Positions 39,153 through 48,530 of a stretch of 64,000 nucleotides of DNA are shown in pieces. A program made the translations under genes and the position numbers. This DNA comes from Halobacillus sp. A5 (lineage in GTDB: Bacteria; Bacillota; Bacilli; Bacillales; Halobacillaceae). Each line of letters opens with the position of its first letter. The first letter of the stretch is position 1. The stretch lies in NCBI RefSeq assembly GCF_024189315.1, contig NZ_JAIZEO010000001.1:1240001-1304000 (forward strand). The letters are read 5' to 3'. The notes beneath the pieces are model-generated. The model saw only the letters and a program-made list of their open reading frames with translations, was not told the origin of the DNA and made no database searches.

Positions 39153-39437
39153 TTAAATCCAGGAAAACCCGCCGTGCGAACTTGATTCGTCATCATGCTT
39201 CCGCTTTTTCTTATGGTGAGAAGAACTGCTGGACTCATCGTCGTGCCAGCCGCCAAAAAATGGATCACGATGTTTCTTGTCATGAGTATGATCATGTTTG
39301 TGATCATGCTTGTGCTCTTTCTTATCATCCATGTGATGTTTCTTATGCTTATCATCGCAATCAATAAAAACGTGGTCTGCTTTTATGATAAGATCTTTAC
39401 AATAAATAACTTTCTTTTCCCGTTTCTTATCAGACAT
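39153..39437 (-). CDS. Histidine-rich probable spore-coat protein
   Basis: 94 residues from ATG 39437 (MSDKKREKKVIYCKDL), chosen for AAGGAG eight bases upstream. A short N-terminal domain 'VIYCKDLIIKADHVFIDCDD' is followed by a tail of about 60 residues made mainly of His, Lys, Asp and Ser, with repeated 'KHDH' and 'HKKKRKHDDESSSHGGF'. It is divergent from cotY/Z and next to yjcA. His/Asp runs suggest metal binding in the coat, an inference. Confidence 0.65.
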   Translation of the reverse strand: MSDKKREKKVIYCKDLIIKADHVFIDCDDKHKKHHMDDKKEHKHDHKHDHTHDKKHRDPFFGGWHDDESSSSSHHKKKRKHDDESSSHGGFSWI

Positions 39438-39630
39438 TCGTTTCATCTCCTTCTTAAGAGTCATTGATACTGTATGGTTTCTTTCCCTAATTGGTGTAGT
39501 CATTGGCCCAGTGCGCAATCATTCGCCTACGAATTTGCACAAAAGAGACAAATGCCCACACCTGAATCTGGGTCATACATATTCTATTAAAGACATTACG
39601 TCAATACGTATCGAGAGGGGCAAACGAATA

Positions 39631-40083
39631 ATGAGCTGTGGCAAACATCATGATTCAGGTAACTGTGTTTGTGACATTTTAAGTGAGATCGTTGCAGCAC
39701 AAAACGATGTACTATCCGATTGCAATACCAGCTGTGAGCAGTCGATTGGAGATTTGCTTGGGGACACAGGGGGTTCTGGCCGTGACACGGTTCCAGTGTT
39801 GCTTTATTGCAAAGGGAATTGCAAACCTTTCAAAGGGTTTGGGGCTCGTCGTGATTCCATTGGTGACATTAAAGCAAGCTTCTTCTTCCGTGTAAAAGAT
39901 GTCGATGACGATTGCTGTGCGACACTTGAATTACTACGTGATCCAGAAGATAAATGTGATGATCCATCTTCACCAGTTGAACAGAAAACCGGCAACTTAA
40001 AAGCTACTGGCATCTGCATTTCTGTAGACTTAAACTGCTTCTGCCATGTAACCTGCTTACCAGCAATTACAGCATTATCTTAA
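39631..40083 (+). CDS. cotZ: Spore coat protein CotY/CotZ family
   Basis: 150 residues from ATG 39631 (MSCGKHHDSGNCVCDIL), behind GAGAGGGG. Cys-rich throughout, with 'DTVPVLLYCKG', 'KASFFFRVKDVDDDCCATLELL' and 'GICISVDLNCFCHVTCLPAI', all conserved in CotY/CotZ of the crust and exosporium basal layer. Disulfide cross-linking of these Cys builds hexagonal sheets. Which of the two paralogs it represents is not decidable; only one copy is present. Confidence 0.9.
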   Translation: MSCGKHHDSGNCVCDILSEIVAAQNDVLSDCNTSCEQSIGDLLGDTGGSGRDTVPVLLYCKGNCKPFKGFGARRDSIGDIKASFFFRVKDVDDDCCATLELLRDPEDKCDDPSSPVEQKTGNLKATGICISVDLNCFCHVTCLPAITALS

Positions 40084-40091
40084 GCACGATA

Positions 40092-40122
40092 AAAAACCGC
40101 GCATCTGGCGCGGTTTTTTTCA
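40092..40122. terminator. Bidirectional terminator between cotZ and cotO
   Basis: CCGCGC and GCGCGG around ATCTG, with A-run before and T-run after; it serves both convergent genes. Confidence 0.9.
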
Positions 40123-40124
40123 TG

Positions 40125-40616
40125 TTAAAATCCAATCAGCCTTATGGATTCAATTTCCTTAAAAGCCATCTCTTTGTGAAAAGGTTTCTGAAAAATTTTC
40201 ATGTGTACCATACCCTCTTCGTACTTCTGAATATACCCCTTCACCGTTTCTTCTGAAGTGACAACTTCACACTTCATTTTAGGGAGCTGGCTCGGCAGTT
40301 GAACAAAATAATTCACCTTCTCTTCAAGCGACATGTCCCTAAACCGCTGCCGTCGATCCTTCCGGGAAGCAAAGGTTTCCTCTTTATTCTCCTCTTGATC
40401 CGCTTTTGTAGAAACAGGAGCTTCTTCTGTTGCCGTATTCCTTTCACCTCCGAGGGTGGATTGATTCCGCAACCGCAATTCTGCTTCAATAAGGGATGGA
40501 TTCTTACTGGCTGATTCACCGCGGAAGCTGGTTTGCATGGAAACTTCGGCAGGAGGCAGGTTAGGCTGCGTAATGTAAAGAATCGGCGGTTTTGCGATCT
40601 GCTTTTTATTAGCCAC
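40125..40616 (-). CDS. cotO: Spore coat morphogenetic protein CotO
   Basis: 163 residues from GTG 40616, eight bases after AGGAG; an ATG six bases earlier is too close to that site. N-terminal 'KPPILYITQPNLP' and C-terminal 'KMKCEVVTSEETVKGYIQKYEEGMVHMK...FKEIESIRLIGF' are CotO-like, with a variable charged middle. In B. subtilis cotO lies between fabI and cotZ, as here. It guides late coat assembly. Confidence 0.8.
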   Translation of the reverse strand: MANKKQIAKPPILYITQPNLPPAEVSMQTSFRGESASKNPSLIEAELRLRNQSTLGGERNTATEEAPVSTKADQEENKEETFASRKDRRQRFRDMSLEEKVNYFVQLPSQLPKMKCEVVTSEETVKGYIQKYEEGMVHMKIFQKPFHKEMAFKEIESIRLIGF

Positions 40617-40818
40617 GTTCATCTCTCCTTTTCTATTCATCGTTCTATATATATGCTTAGAAGAGAGCTCATGTGCCCAAAATTATCGGCTGGCACACGA
40701 AACGCATCGGCAAGGCGGATGGCTTAAATGTAAGCGTATGTTCATTGCGCGGTATATCGCTATCTATGGAACTATACTTCACTGCATGGAATTTGATAAT
40801 TTCCTGTACATAAAAAAA

Positions 40819-40845
40819 ACGCCCTGACGAATAAGTCAGAACGTT
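40819..40845 (-). terminator. Terminator of fabI
   Basis: Minus strand AACGTTCTGAC and GTCAGGGCGTT (two mismatches) around TTATTC, followed by eight T. Confidence 0.85.
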
Positions 40846-40856
40846 TCCATTTATAA

Positions 40857-41636
40857 TTAATAAGCAACTGTGCTGAAACCGGAATCAACATGAATGATCT
40901 CGCCCGTTACTCCGCGGGATAAGTCACTCATGAGGAAGTAAGCTGTGTCCCCTACTTCTTCCTGTGTAATTGGGCGGCGCAGCGGGGCGCGTTCTTCAAT
41001 TACCTGGTGGATCTTATTAAAGTCGCCTACACCTTTGGCTGACAGGGTACGAAGCGGACCTGCAGAGATTGCGTTAACACGGATTGCATGCTTCCCTAAA
41101 TCGTTAGCTAAGTAACGTACGCTCGCATCAAGACTAGCTTTAGCTACACCCATGACGTTATAGTTTTCTACAACTTTCTCACCGCCAAGGTAAGTAAGTG
41201 TAACAATTCCGCCGCCTTCTGACATAATAGGCTGGACCGCTCTTGCTACTGCAGTAAGTGAGTAAGAACTGATGTTATGAGCTGTTAAGAAACCATCACG
41301 GCTTGTATTTAAGTATTCCCCTTTCAGCTCATCACGGTTGGCAAAAGCGATACAGTGAGCAAGACCGTGTACGACCCCTACATCTTTTTGGATGTTCTCG
41401 AATGTTTGTATGATGGCCTCATCATTCGTTACGTCACATTCGTAAAAAAGAGATTCAGGTCCCTCGAGTGTTGCCGCTAAGTCACGAACCGATTTCTCAA
41501 AGCGTTCTGCAGCATAAGTAAAGATCAGCCTTGCTCCTGCTTTGTTTAAAGACTGAGCAATCCCCCATGCTATGCTTCGTTTATTCGCAACGCCCATTAC
41601 TACGTACGTGCGGCCTTCCAGTGAAAAATTATTCAT
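40857..41636 (-). CDS. fabI: Enoyl-[acyl-carrier-protein] reductase FabI
   Basis: 259 residues. SDR fold of the FabI type: 'VMGVANKRSIAWGIAQSL' cofactor loop, 'YNVMGVAKASLDASVRYLA' with Tyr and Lys of the Tyr-x6-Lys pair (about 157 and 164), and 'AGPLRTLSAKGV'. It catalyses the last step of each fatty-acid elongation cycle with NAD(P)H. The conserved Tyr-(x)6-Met-x3-Lys arrangement fits. Preceded by a FapR-like operator. Confidence 0.95.
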   Translation of the reverse strand: MNNFSLEGRTYVVMGVANKRSIAWGIAQSLNKAGARLIFTYAAERFEKSVRDLAATLEGPESLFYECDVTNDEAIIQTFENIQKDVGVVHGLAHCIAFANRDELKGEYLNTSRDGFLTAHNISSYSLTAVARAVQPIMSEGGGIVTLTYLGGEKVVENYNVMGVAKASLDASVRYLANDLGKHAIRVNAISAGPLRTLSAKGVGDFNKIHQVIEERAPLRRPITQEEVGDTAYFLMSDLSRGVTGEIIHVDSGFSTVAY

Positions 41637-41685
41637 TTCTCAAAAACCCTCCTTGAGGTGATTTCATAAGTATTATGGTTTGTTA

Positions 41686-41711
41686 TTAGTACCTGCTCCT
41701 ATTTTATTATA
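41686..41711 (-). promoter_or_regulatory. FapR-like operator and -10 of fabI
   Basis: TTAGTACCTGCTCCTAT (plus-strand reading, 41686-41702) resembles the FapR consensus built around TTAGTACCT and lies directly downstream of TATAAT (41711-41706, minus strand). FapR with malonyl-CoA controls fatty-acid genes in Bacilli. Confidence 0.65.
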
Positions 41712-41732
41712 ACAGTTTCAAAAATACAATCG

Positions 41733-43097
41733 CTAGATGAGTAATTGCATGAAAGCCGTGGCCATGCCGAAGTATATCAAAATTGAAATAATATCGTTAA
41801 TCGTAGTGATAAACGGCCCTGACGCTACAGCAGGGTCGATATTAAACCGGTGCATGATAAGAGGTACAAGAGACCCAGCAAGTGTAGCCACGATAAGCGT
41901 AGCCATTATGGAGAGACCTACTAGAATTCCTAAATAGATATTCCCCTGCCAAAAGTATACAACCAGCATAATAATAACTCCACAGCTGACACCGGTAATC
42001 ATTCCAGTCCCAGCTTCACGGAAGATCATTTTCCTCTTCCCTTGTTTGTAAATCTCTCCGGTAGCAATGCCGCGGACAGCTACAGCGAGCGCCTGTGTTC
42101 CCGTATTACCTGCCATCCCGGCAATTAACGGAATAAAAATTGCCAGGATAGCTACTTGATCAAGTGTCTCTTCAAAACGGCCGATTAAACTCGCCGTCAA
42201 GCTGCCCAGGAAAAGAAGGATGATCAGCCAGGGGAGCCGTTTTTTTGCAGAAGTAAAGGCGTGATCATCTGGACTGTCAACGTCAGAAATCGCAGCAAGC
42301 TTCGAATAATCGTCACTAGCTTCTTCTTCCATGACATCCATAATATCATCGACTGTAATAATTCCGAGAAGGTGATGCTGAAAATCAACAACAGGAAGTG
42401 CCAGAAAGTCGTAATCCCGCATCATTCGAGCAATCTCTTCTTGATCCTCACCTACAGAAACGGACACCACCCTCTCACTCATAACATCAGAAATCACCCA
42501 ATCCTCTTCTGAAATGATTAAATCCCTCAGTGAGATTACCCCGACGAGCCTCTTATCTTCATCAATCACATAAGTATAATAAATCGTTTCGGCATCTGGA
42601 GCTTCCTTTCTCAGGTGCAGCATGGCTTCTCTTATAGTCATTCCTGCTTTTACAACTACAAATTCTGTAGTCATAATCGAACCGGCTGTTTTCTCCTCAT
42701 AATGGAGCAGGTCTTTAATCTCTTTCGCTGAATCATCATCCATTATTGTTAAGAAGCTGGCTACCTTATTCTTATCCAATTCGTTTAAAATATCTACCGC
42801 GTCATCAGTCGACATCTCAGCAAATACCTGGGCCGCAAATCTCGGATCCATTTCTGTGAAAAACGGTTCAATCTCATCATAATCAATGTGCTCCATAACA
42901 TCGGCAACTTCTTCAGGAGACAAATAAGTATAGATCTGCAGGCGGACGTCATCTTCTACTTCTTCAAAAATCTTCGCCTGGTCATAAGGATGCAAATCAA
43001 GAAACTCAGCACGAAACTGATCAATCTGGTCATTAAGAAGGGCATCCTTAATCGTTGCCCACACGTCCATCCTTTCATGATCATCTAGATGTTCCAT
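41733..43097 (-). CDS. mgtE: Magnesium transporter MgtE
   Basis: 454 residues from ATG 43097, behind GAAGGAGGG. Acidic N-domain (about 1-125), tandem CBS domains (about 128-250: 'IMTTEFVVVKAGMTIREAM', 'DVMSERVVSVSVGEDQEEIARMM'), then five C-terminal membrane helices from 'KKRLPWLIILLFLGSLTASLI' with 'AGMAGNTGTQALAVAVRGI'. The cytosolic part senses Mg2+ and gates the channel. No M-box riboswitch is visible in the short upstream region. Confidence 0.95.
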   Translation of the reverse strand: MEHLDDHERMDVWATIKDALLNDQIDQFRAEFLDLHPYDQAKIFEEVEDDVRLQIYTYLSPEEVADVMEHIDYDEIEPFFTEMDPRFAAQVFAEMSTDDAVDILNELDKNKVASFLTIMDDDSAKEIKDLLHYEEKTAGSIMTTEFVVVKAGMTIREAMLHLRKEAPDAETIYYTYVIDEDKRLVGVISLRDLIISEEDWVISDVMSERVVSVSVGEDQEEIARMMRDYDFLALPVVDFQHHLLGIITVDDIMDVMEEEASDDYSKLAAISDVDSPDDHAFTSAKKRLPWLIILLFLGSLTASLIGRFEETLDQVAILAIFIPLIAGMAGNTGTQALAVAVRGIATGEIYKQGKRKMIFREAGTGMITGVSCGVIIMLVVYFWQGNIYLGILVGLSIMATLIVATLAGSLVPLIMHRFNIDPAVASGPFITTINDIISILIYFGMATAFMQLLI

Positions 43098-43232
43098 ACT
43101 TATCCCTCCTTCTTCCATCTTAAATAAAATTTTCAAAAATTTACTGTGCTGCTAAAAAAATCTGAATAAATGTTGTACACTTGTAATTATAAATGTTTTT
43201 TACAAGTTTGCTCAAATAGAAAGGGATTCTAC

Positions 43233-44405
43233 ATGAATGAAAATCAAGACTCATCATTGATCGATTATACCATTATATTTGTTATAGTGGCCTTTGGAAT
43301 AATAAGCTGCATGACTCTTTATACCCTCAATCCCGTACTTGGCGCTGGAGATCAAGGCGCTTATTTCAAACAGGTTTTCTGGTACGGACTTGGTGCGGTA
43401 GGGGCGGCCGTCGCCATGATTATAGATTATGACAGACTCCATCAAATTGTATGGATTTTGTATGGCATTAGTATACTTATGCTGCTTATGTTGTTTCTCA
43501 ACATTCCTCCTCAGCTCGTACATACTTCCGGGGGGGCTACCAGCTGGTTCATTCTACCTGGAAATGTTACACTGCAGCCGGCTGAGTTTGTAAAAGTTTT
43601 TCTCGTTGTTACGCTGGCTCATGTCATCGTGCGTCACCGTGAAAAATATAGGACAAAAACAGGGAAAACAGATTTATTATTGTTAGGGAAACTGCTGGGG
43701 TTAGCTTTTCCTCCGATGGGTTTTATAGCCATTCAGCCTGATCTAGGTTCGTTTCTAGTCGTATCTGCGATAACCGTTTTTATGATTTTAATATCTGGAA
43801 TCCAATGGAAAATTCTGCTTTCACTGTTCGGTGCTTTCCTTCTCATGGTTCTGGGGATTGTCGTCATGTTCATAATTAATTTGACCTCAGTCACTACTTT
43901 TTTAGAGGAATCTTTATTTTCGCACGTTGACTCACGATTTTATGGCTGGCTGCAGCCTGAGAAGTATGAATTAGACGCCGGAATGCAGCTTATCAAAGCG
44001 ATTACAGCTATTGGAAGCGGACAGTTATATGGAAAAGGAATCGGAAATTTCGAGATTTATGTGCAGGAACGTCACACGGATATGATCTTTACAGCTGTTT
44101 CCGAACAGTTTGGGTTCATCGGTTCAAGTATAATCGTTACGATGTTCTTCCTATTGATTTACCGTATGATTCAAATTGCTTTAGAAAGCAATGATTCCTT
44201 CGGCAGTTTTTTAATTGTAGGTATTGTGGGAATGATAACTTTCCAGGTATTTCAAAATATAGGCATGTCCGTTCAGCTGCTGCCGATCACAGGAATCCCC
44301 CTCCCTTTTCTCAGCTACGGAGGAAGTTCCACCCTGGCTTACCTGCTGGCGATAGGCCTCGTCCTAAACATAAAATCCAGAACCCGCACCTACATGTTTG
44401 AATAA
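43233..44405 (+). CDS. rodA: RodA/FtsW/SpoVE-family glycosyltransferase
   Basis: 390 residues from ATG 43233 (MNENQDSSLIDYTI), behind AGAAAGGG. About ten membrane helices with SEDS signatures: 'LQPAEFVKVFLVVTLAHVI', 'QPDLGSFLVVSAI', 'ERHTDMIFTAVSEQFGFIGS' and the final 'TGIPLPFLSYGGSSTLAYLLAIGLV'. These polymerise peptidoglycan with a partner PBP. RodA is favoured by the 'AGDQGAYFKQ' loop and isolated location, but FtsW-like subgroups are close. Confidence 0.85.
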   Translation: MNENQDSSLIDYTIIFVIVAFGIISCMTLYTLNPVLGAGDQGAYFKQVFWYGLGAVGAAVAMIIDYDRLHQIVWILYGISILMLLMLFLNIPPQLVHTSGGATSWFILPGNVTLQPAEFVKVFLVVTLAHVIVRHREKYRTKTGKTDLLLLGKLLGLAFPPMGFIAIQPDLGSFLVVSAITVFMILISGIQWKILLSLFGAFLLMVLGIVVMFIINLTSVTTFLEESLFSHVDSRFYGWLQPEKYELDAGMQLIKAITAIGSGQLYGKGIGNFEIYVQERHTDMIFTAVSEQFGFIGSSIIVTMFFLLIYRMIQIALESNDSFGSFLIVGIVGMITFQVFQNIGMSVQLLPITGIPLPFLSYGGSSTLAYLLAIGLVLNIKSRTRTYMFE

Positions 44406-44420
44406 CCAAGTTACAAAATG

Positions 44421-44446
44421 GGAAGCTTAAACCAGCTTCCTTTTTT
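44421..44446 (+). terminator. Terminator of the rodA-like gene
   Basis: GGAAGCT (44421-44427) with AGCTTCC (44434-44440), then six T. Confidence 0.9.
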
Positions 44447-44499
44447 CATTAGTTTATTTCTTTTTTCTCTTGGTACCTGTTACCACACAATTCACTTTC

Positions 44500-44512
44500 T
44501 GTACCGGGTACA
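44500..44512. repeat. 13-base near-palindrome, copy 1
   Basis: TGTACCGGGTACA, upstream of prpE. Copies 2 and 3 follow prpE. Confidence 0.8.
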
Positions 44513-44535
44513 CATTTTAAAGAAGGAGTCGCTGG

Positions 44536-45282
44536 ATGATGAAGATTGATGTTATTGGTGATGTTCATGGTTGTTTAGATGAGCTGAAGCAGCTGTTTGT
44601 AGAGCTTGGCTATGAGTGGGTGAATGGTGTGCCGCAGCACCCTGAGGATAGGATGCCTGTATTTGTCGGAGATTTAACAGATCGTGGTCCTGCTTCCATT
44701 CCCACCATCCGTTTCGTCTATAAGCTTGTGATAGTAGAAAACAGAGCGAAATATGTCCCTGGAAACCATTGTGATAAACTTTATCGGTATTTTAAGGGAA
44801 ATCCTGTTAAAGAGAAACATGGTTTGGAAACCACCGTTGCTGAATATACAAAGTTACCAAAAGGAGAACAAGCTCAAGTTAAGAGAGAGTTTATTGAACT
44901 TGTAGATGCCTCTCCTCTATACTATCAATTCAGTGAAGTCAATGCGGTTGTGGCTCATGCCGGGATACGAGAGGAAGATATCGGCCAGAACCAGAAGAGC
45001 AAACGAGTCAAGACATTTGTCCTTTATGGTGATATAACCGGCCATACTCTCCCTGACGGCCGGCCGGAGCGACGTGACTGGGCCCAGCATTATCACGGAG
45101 ATACGTGGATTGTATATGGCCACACCCCTGTTTACAAGCCGAGATTTGTTCATAAAACCGTGAATATTGATACAGGGTGCGTGTTCGGTAATAAACTAAC
45201 CGCCTTCCGCCTGCCCGAAGAAACCACAGTCAGCGTCCCTTCCACCATGCCATTAGTAGAAGAAAAATTCAGGTACCATTAG
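44536..45282 (+). CDS. prpE: Bis(5'-nucleosyl)-tetraphosphatase PrpE-like
   Basis: 248 residues. Calcineurin-type phosphoesterase motifs: 'GDVHGC' (8-13), 'VGDLTDRGP' (about 44-52), 'PGNHCDK' (about 76), 'HAGI' and 'YGHTPV' (about 204). The length and '[20 protein letters not shown]' end are of the PrpE subgroup, which cleaves Ap4A-type nucleotides and acts on spore-germination signalling in B. subtilis. Flanked by copies of a 13-base repeat. Confidence 0.9.
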   Translation: MMKIDVIGDVHGCLDELKQLFVELGYEWVNGVPQHPEDRMPVFVGDLTDRGPASIPTIRFVYKLVIVENRAKYVPGNHCDKLYRYFKGNPVKEKHGLETTVAEYTKLPKGEQAQVKREFIELVDASPLYYQFSEVNAVVAHAGIREEDIGQNQKSKRVKTFVLYGDITGHTLPDGRPERRDWAQHYHGDTWIVYGHTPVYKPRFVHKTVNIDTGCVFGNKLTAFRLPEETTVSVPSTMPLVEEKFRYH

Positions 45283-45285
45283 CTG

Positions 45286-45326
45286 TGTACCGGGTACAAC
45301 TTTTCACCCTATGTGTACCGGGTACA
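45286..45326. repeat. 13-base near-palindrome, copies 2 and 3
   Basis: TGTACCGGGTACA at 45286-45298 and again at 45314-45326, identical to the copy before prpE. An A-rich tract of no evident coding value follows. Confidence 0.8.
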
Positions 45327-45372
45327 CAGAAAAAAAAAAAAGGAAAAAGAAAATAGAAAAGTAATAAATAAA

Positions 45373-45402
45373 AAAACAGACTCTCGCTGATGAGGGTCTG
45401 TT
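45373..45402. terminator. Terminator between prpE and yjbO
   Basis: Plus strand aaaaaacAGACTCTCGCTGATGAGGGTCTGTTTT: AACAGAC(TCT) pairs with (GGG)TCTGTTT; convergent genes share it. Confidence 0.7.
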
Positions 45403-46293
45403 TTAGTATTTCTCCCAATTTTCAGGGGGATCGGCTGAGAAGTGAATCTTTTCCCCACTCCACGGGTGGATAAGGGTTAAATGGTGGCAGTGAAGGGCTT
45501 GATAATCAAATTCCTTGTCATCGCTGCCTCCATATAATGTGTCACCTGCAAGCGGGAACCCAATGGACGCCATATGGACACGTATTTGATGGGTCCGCCC
45601 TGTGACAAGCCTGCATTCAAGATTGGAATAACGTCTTCCTCTTTTTAACACTTTGTACTCTGTTACCGCATGTCTGCCTTCTGAATGCACTTCCCGCTCA
45701 ATAATTGATCCAGGTTTACGGCGGATCGGCGCTTCCACTCTTCCCCAATCCCCTTTCCCCTTAGAAAACCTTCCTTCTACTAAAGCTGTATATTTACGCT
45801 CTACTAAATTAAATCTCGATGTCATCAATGAATGACTGTATTTATGCTTGGCTACAAGCATTAATCCGGAAGTATACCGGTCCAGCCTCGTGACAATGTG
45901 TACAGTATAAGGAAGATCCTGGCGGTCGTAGTGTGCAATGATCCCCTGAGCCAGGCTGCCTTTTGGATGATTTGGTCGGGGAGAAACTTCAATTCCTGAA
46001 GGCTTATTCAAGATAAGAATATCGTCATCCTCATAAACAATCGCTAAGGGGAGATTCTCTCCAGAAAGGACAGCTCCTCTTTCTTCTTCTGGAAAAACGA
46101 CCTCCAGCCTATCGTCAGCCTGCAATTCTGCCCAGGGCGACACACTAGTACCATTCACTTTAATATCGCCTTTACTCTTTACCTGCTTAAATAATTGAGC
46201 AGAAAAATGAGCTCTCTTTCTTAAGAAATTCTTTACATCAGATGTTTCTTCTATGACCCAGGATTTAATCAATCGTCTACATGGAGTGTTCAT
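45403..46293 (-). CDS. yjbO: RluA-family pseudouridine synthase YjbO
   Basis: 296 residues from ATG 46293, which overlaps the nadK stop; no strong ribosome site, so translation is probably coupled. N-terminal S4-like domain ('[25 protein letters not shown]'), then the catalytic '[19 protein letters not shown]' with Asp of the RLD motif (about 138) and 'ALVEGRF', '[13 protein letters not shown]'. It modifies uridine in rRNA or tRNA. Follows nadK as in B. subtilis. Confidence 0.9.
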   Translation of the reverse strand: MNTPCRRLIKSWVIEETSDVKNFLRKRAHFSAQLFKQVKSKGDIKVNGTSVSPWAELQADDRLEVVFPEEERGAVLSGENLPLAIVYEDDDILILNKPSGIEVSPRPNHPKGSLAQGIIAHYDRQDLPYTVHIVTRLDRYTSGLMLVAKHKYSHSLMTSRFNLVERKYTALVEGRFSKGKGDWGRVEAPIRRKPGSIIEREVHSEGRHAVTEYKVLKRGRRYSNLECRLVTGRTHQIRVHMASIGFPLAGDTLYGGSDDKEFDYQALHCHHLTLIHPWSGEKIHFSADPPENWEKY

Positions 46294-47083
46294 CAGATAC
46301 AAACGAATCGTGCACGCGGCTCCAGAAGGGAAATGGACGAAAACGTGCAAACCTTACCCGCTCTTTCGCTACACGGCATTGAATTGATTTTACATCCTTG
46401 TACGTCTTCGTAATGTGGTCAATCGTGATTAAGAAGCTTTTGTCATTTTTCGGTTTTAATAAACACGTATGATGTCCCGGTAAAATCAGCGGTGATCCAA
46501 TCGTTCGGAATACTCGGTTGTTAATGGATGCCATTTCAGTGATTTGAATGGCTTCGAGTGAAGGGTGTAGAATCGCTCCGCCCAACGCTTTGTTGTAAGC
46601 TGTACTTCCGGATGGAGTTGAAATACACAGCCCGTCCCCTCTAAACGTCTCGAAATGATCGCCTTTAATCTCTATATCAAGTACGACAGAGCCTTCTGAA
46701 GTTTTAATAGCACATTCATTTAAGGCTAAATGACGATCCTCTGATCCTCCCCCATTGGGACGAATGGTGACTTCAAGAAGCGGGTATTCCACTACTTGAA
46801 AAGGCGTACGGGCAATTTCGATAATAAGTTTTTCTAATTCATCGGGAGTCCAATCTGCATAAAACCCTAAATGACCTGTGTGCACACCTATAAACGCGGT
46901 TTTATCAAGACGATGAACATACGTGTGAAAAGCCTCAAGCAGCGTACCATCTCCTCCGACAGAGATCGCTAGTTCGGGTTCCTCTTCATCGTATTCCAGT
47001 TTAAATTCTGTTAAATAATTTTTGATCTTTGTGCGTATTTCATTCGATTTTTTGTCTCCTTTTGAGAGGATCGAAAACTTCAT
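46277..47083 (-). CDS. nadK: NAD kinase
   Basis: 268 residues, ATG 47083 behind AAAGGAG. '[15 protein letters not shown]' (GGDG motif, about 42-48), '[18 protein letters not shown]' (NE/D motif) and '[27 protein letters not shown]' are diagnostic. It phosphorylates NAD to NADP. Corresponds to PpnKA/NadF (yjbN) in B. subtilis. Confidence 0.95.
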   Translation of the reverse strand: MKFSILSKGDKKSNEIRTKIKNYLTEFKLEYDEEEPELAISVGGDGTLLEAFHTYVHRLDKTAFIGVHTGHLGFYADWTPDELEKLIIEIARTPFQVVEYPLLEVTIRPNGGGSEDRHLALNECAIKTSEGSVVLDIEIKGDHFETFRGDGLCISTPSGSTAYNKALGGAILHPSLEAIQITEMASINNRVFRTIGSPLILPGHHTCLLKPKNDKSFLITIDHITKTYKDVKSIQCRVAKERVRFARFRPFPFWSRVHDSFVSDEHSM

Positions 47084-47087
47084 GCCT

Positions 47088-47720
47088 TCAGCTCCTTTCC
47101 GGCTTCTTCATCTGTTTTTCATTAAATATTTTTTGGGCTTCCTGTATTTCACTTTTAATCTTCGACATCTCTTCATCCAATTGAAAGGCAGCCTCAGCTG
47201 CTCGTTTTAACCTGGATTTAACTTCAGCAGGGATTTGACCTGCATACTTATAATTTAAGGAGTGCTCGTTCGTTGCCCAGAAATTCATAGCAAGCGTGCG
47301 GATCTGAATTTCGGCTAATGCGAGCTTTTCCCCATGAATCGTTTCCACCGGGTATCTGATAATAACGTGAAAGGAACGGTACCCGCTGTCCTTTTTACGT
47401 GAAATGTAATCTTTCTCTTCCACGATTTCAAAATCATGCCGGTTCTTAAGCATATCAACAACCACATAAATATCGTCTACAAATTGACATACCACTCGAA
47501 GACCCGCAATATCCTGCAGTTCTTCTTCAATGTTTTCCGGGTTAATGCCTTTCCGTCTCGCTTTTTCAATGATACTGGACCTCGGCTTCACACGCCCGGT
47601 CACAAACTCAATCGGCGATTGGTCCCGTTCATATTCAAATTGTTGCCTCATTCCTTTTAATTTAACCTTCAATTCTTCCACTACTTGCGCGTAGGGTGCT
47701 ATAAAGATATCCCAATTCAT
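47088..47720 (-). CDS. yjbM: Small alarmone synthetase (YjbM/RelQ type)
   Basis: 210 residues. The ppGpp synthetase domain contains '[22 protein letters not shown]', '[22 protein letters not shown]', '[23 protein letters not shown]' and '[23 protein letters not shown]'. No hydrolase or ACT domain. RelQ/SasB-type enzymes make (p)ppGpp in stress and are allosterically tuned. Five bases from nadK. Confidence 0.95.
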   Translation of the reverse strand: MNWDIFIAPYAQVVEELKVKLKGMRQQFEYERDQSPIEFVTGRVKPRSSIIEKARRKGINPENIEEELQDIAGLRVVCQFVDDIYVVVDMLKNRHDFEIVEEKDYISRKKDSGYRSFHVIIRYPVETIHGEKLALAEIQIRTLAMNFWATNEHSLNYKYAGQIPAEVKSRLKRAAEAAFQLDEEMSKIKSEIQEAQKIFNEKQMKKPERS

Positions 47721-47894
47721 GCGTGCTGAGCACCACCTTTATGTATCCTGCAAAGTCACATAACTCGTGCTTATTGACTCATTCATATTGTATCATAATT
47801 ACCATCATGACTAGAACAAAACACGATGGGAATGGTTAATCTTTGCAATTTAAAGTACAAATAAATCATAATAAAAATAAGAGGTGAACTACAA

Positions 47895-48476
47895 ATGGCC
47901 CAAGAAATTGAAATTGAATTTAAAAACCTGCTCACCGAAGAAGAATACGTGAAGTTGTACAATGATTTATCATTTGAATCACTAGAACTGATTGAACAAA
48001 CCAATTATTATTTTGAAACTCATGACTTCAAGCTTAAACAGCTGGGTGCCGCGCTGCGCATCCGCAGAAAAAAAGACTCGTGGACATTAACGTTGAAACA
48101 GCCGCACCCTGAAGGTCTGCTGGAAACGCACGATACGCTTACACAAGAAGATGTAAATCAATGGATGATTAACCGTCCAATATCAGCCCCTTACGTCGAT
48201 CAGCAGCTCCGTGAGCTGGGAGTACCGCTTCAAGAACTTGGTTACATGGGTTCATTAATGACAAGACGAAAAGAACGTGAATACAAAAACACCACCCTCG
48301 TCCTGGATCACAGCTTTTATTTCGAAAGAAGTGATTACGAACTGGAGCTTGAAGCCGCTTCTAAGGAGACAGGACAACAAGTTTTTCGGGAGTTGCTCAA
48401 GAGTTATCATATTCCTGAAAGAAAAACCGATAATAAAATCAAGAGATTCTATAACGCCAAGCCTCAATCAGATTAG
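47895..48476 (+). CDS. yjbK: CYTH-domain protein YjbK
   Basis: 193 residues. The E-x-E-x-K start 'QEIEIEFKNLL' of the CYTH/triphosphate tunnel fold, with 'ALRIRRKKDSWTLTLKQP' and 'LELEAASKETG' supplying basic and acidic tunnel residues. Relatives hydrolyse inorganic triphosphate or nucleotides; YjbK's cellular role is unclear. Divergent from yjbM. Confidence 0.9.
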   Translation: MAQEIEIEFKNLLTEEEYVKLYNDLSFESLELIEQTNYYFETHDFKLKQLGAALRIRRKKDSWTLTLKQPHPEGLLETHDTLTQEDVNQWMINRPISAPYVDQQLRELGVPLQELGYMGSLMTRRKEREYKNTTLVLDHSFYFERSDYELELEAASKETGQQVFRELLKSYHIPERKTDNKIKRFYNAKPQSD

Positions 48477-48530
48477 TTGCCGATTAAGTTGAGCGTTGCT
48501 AAAATAAATAAACAGACAGGAAGGGATTTT

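Noticed and set aside
39182-39467. Plus-strand membrane-like frames opposite the His-rich gene
   Set aside because: Artefact of the complement of His/Asp codons; the minus-strand gene has a clear ribosome site.
43098-43232. M-box magnesium riboswitch before mgtE
   Set aside because: The interval to the divergent gene is too short and lacks the M-box core.
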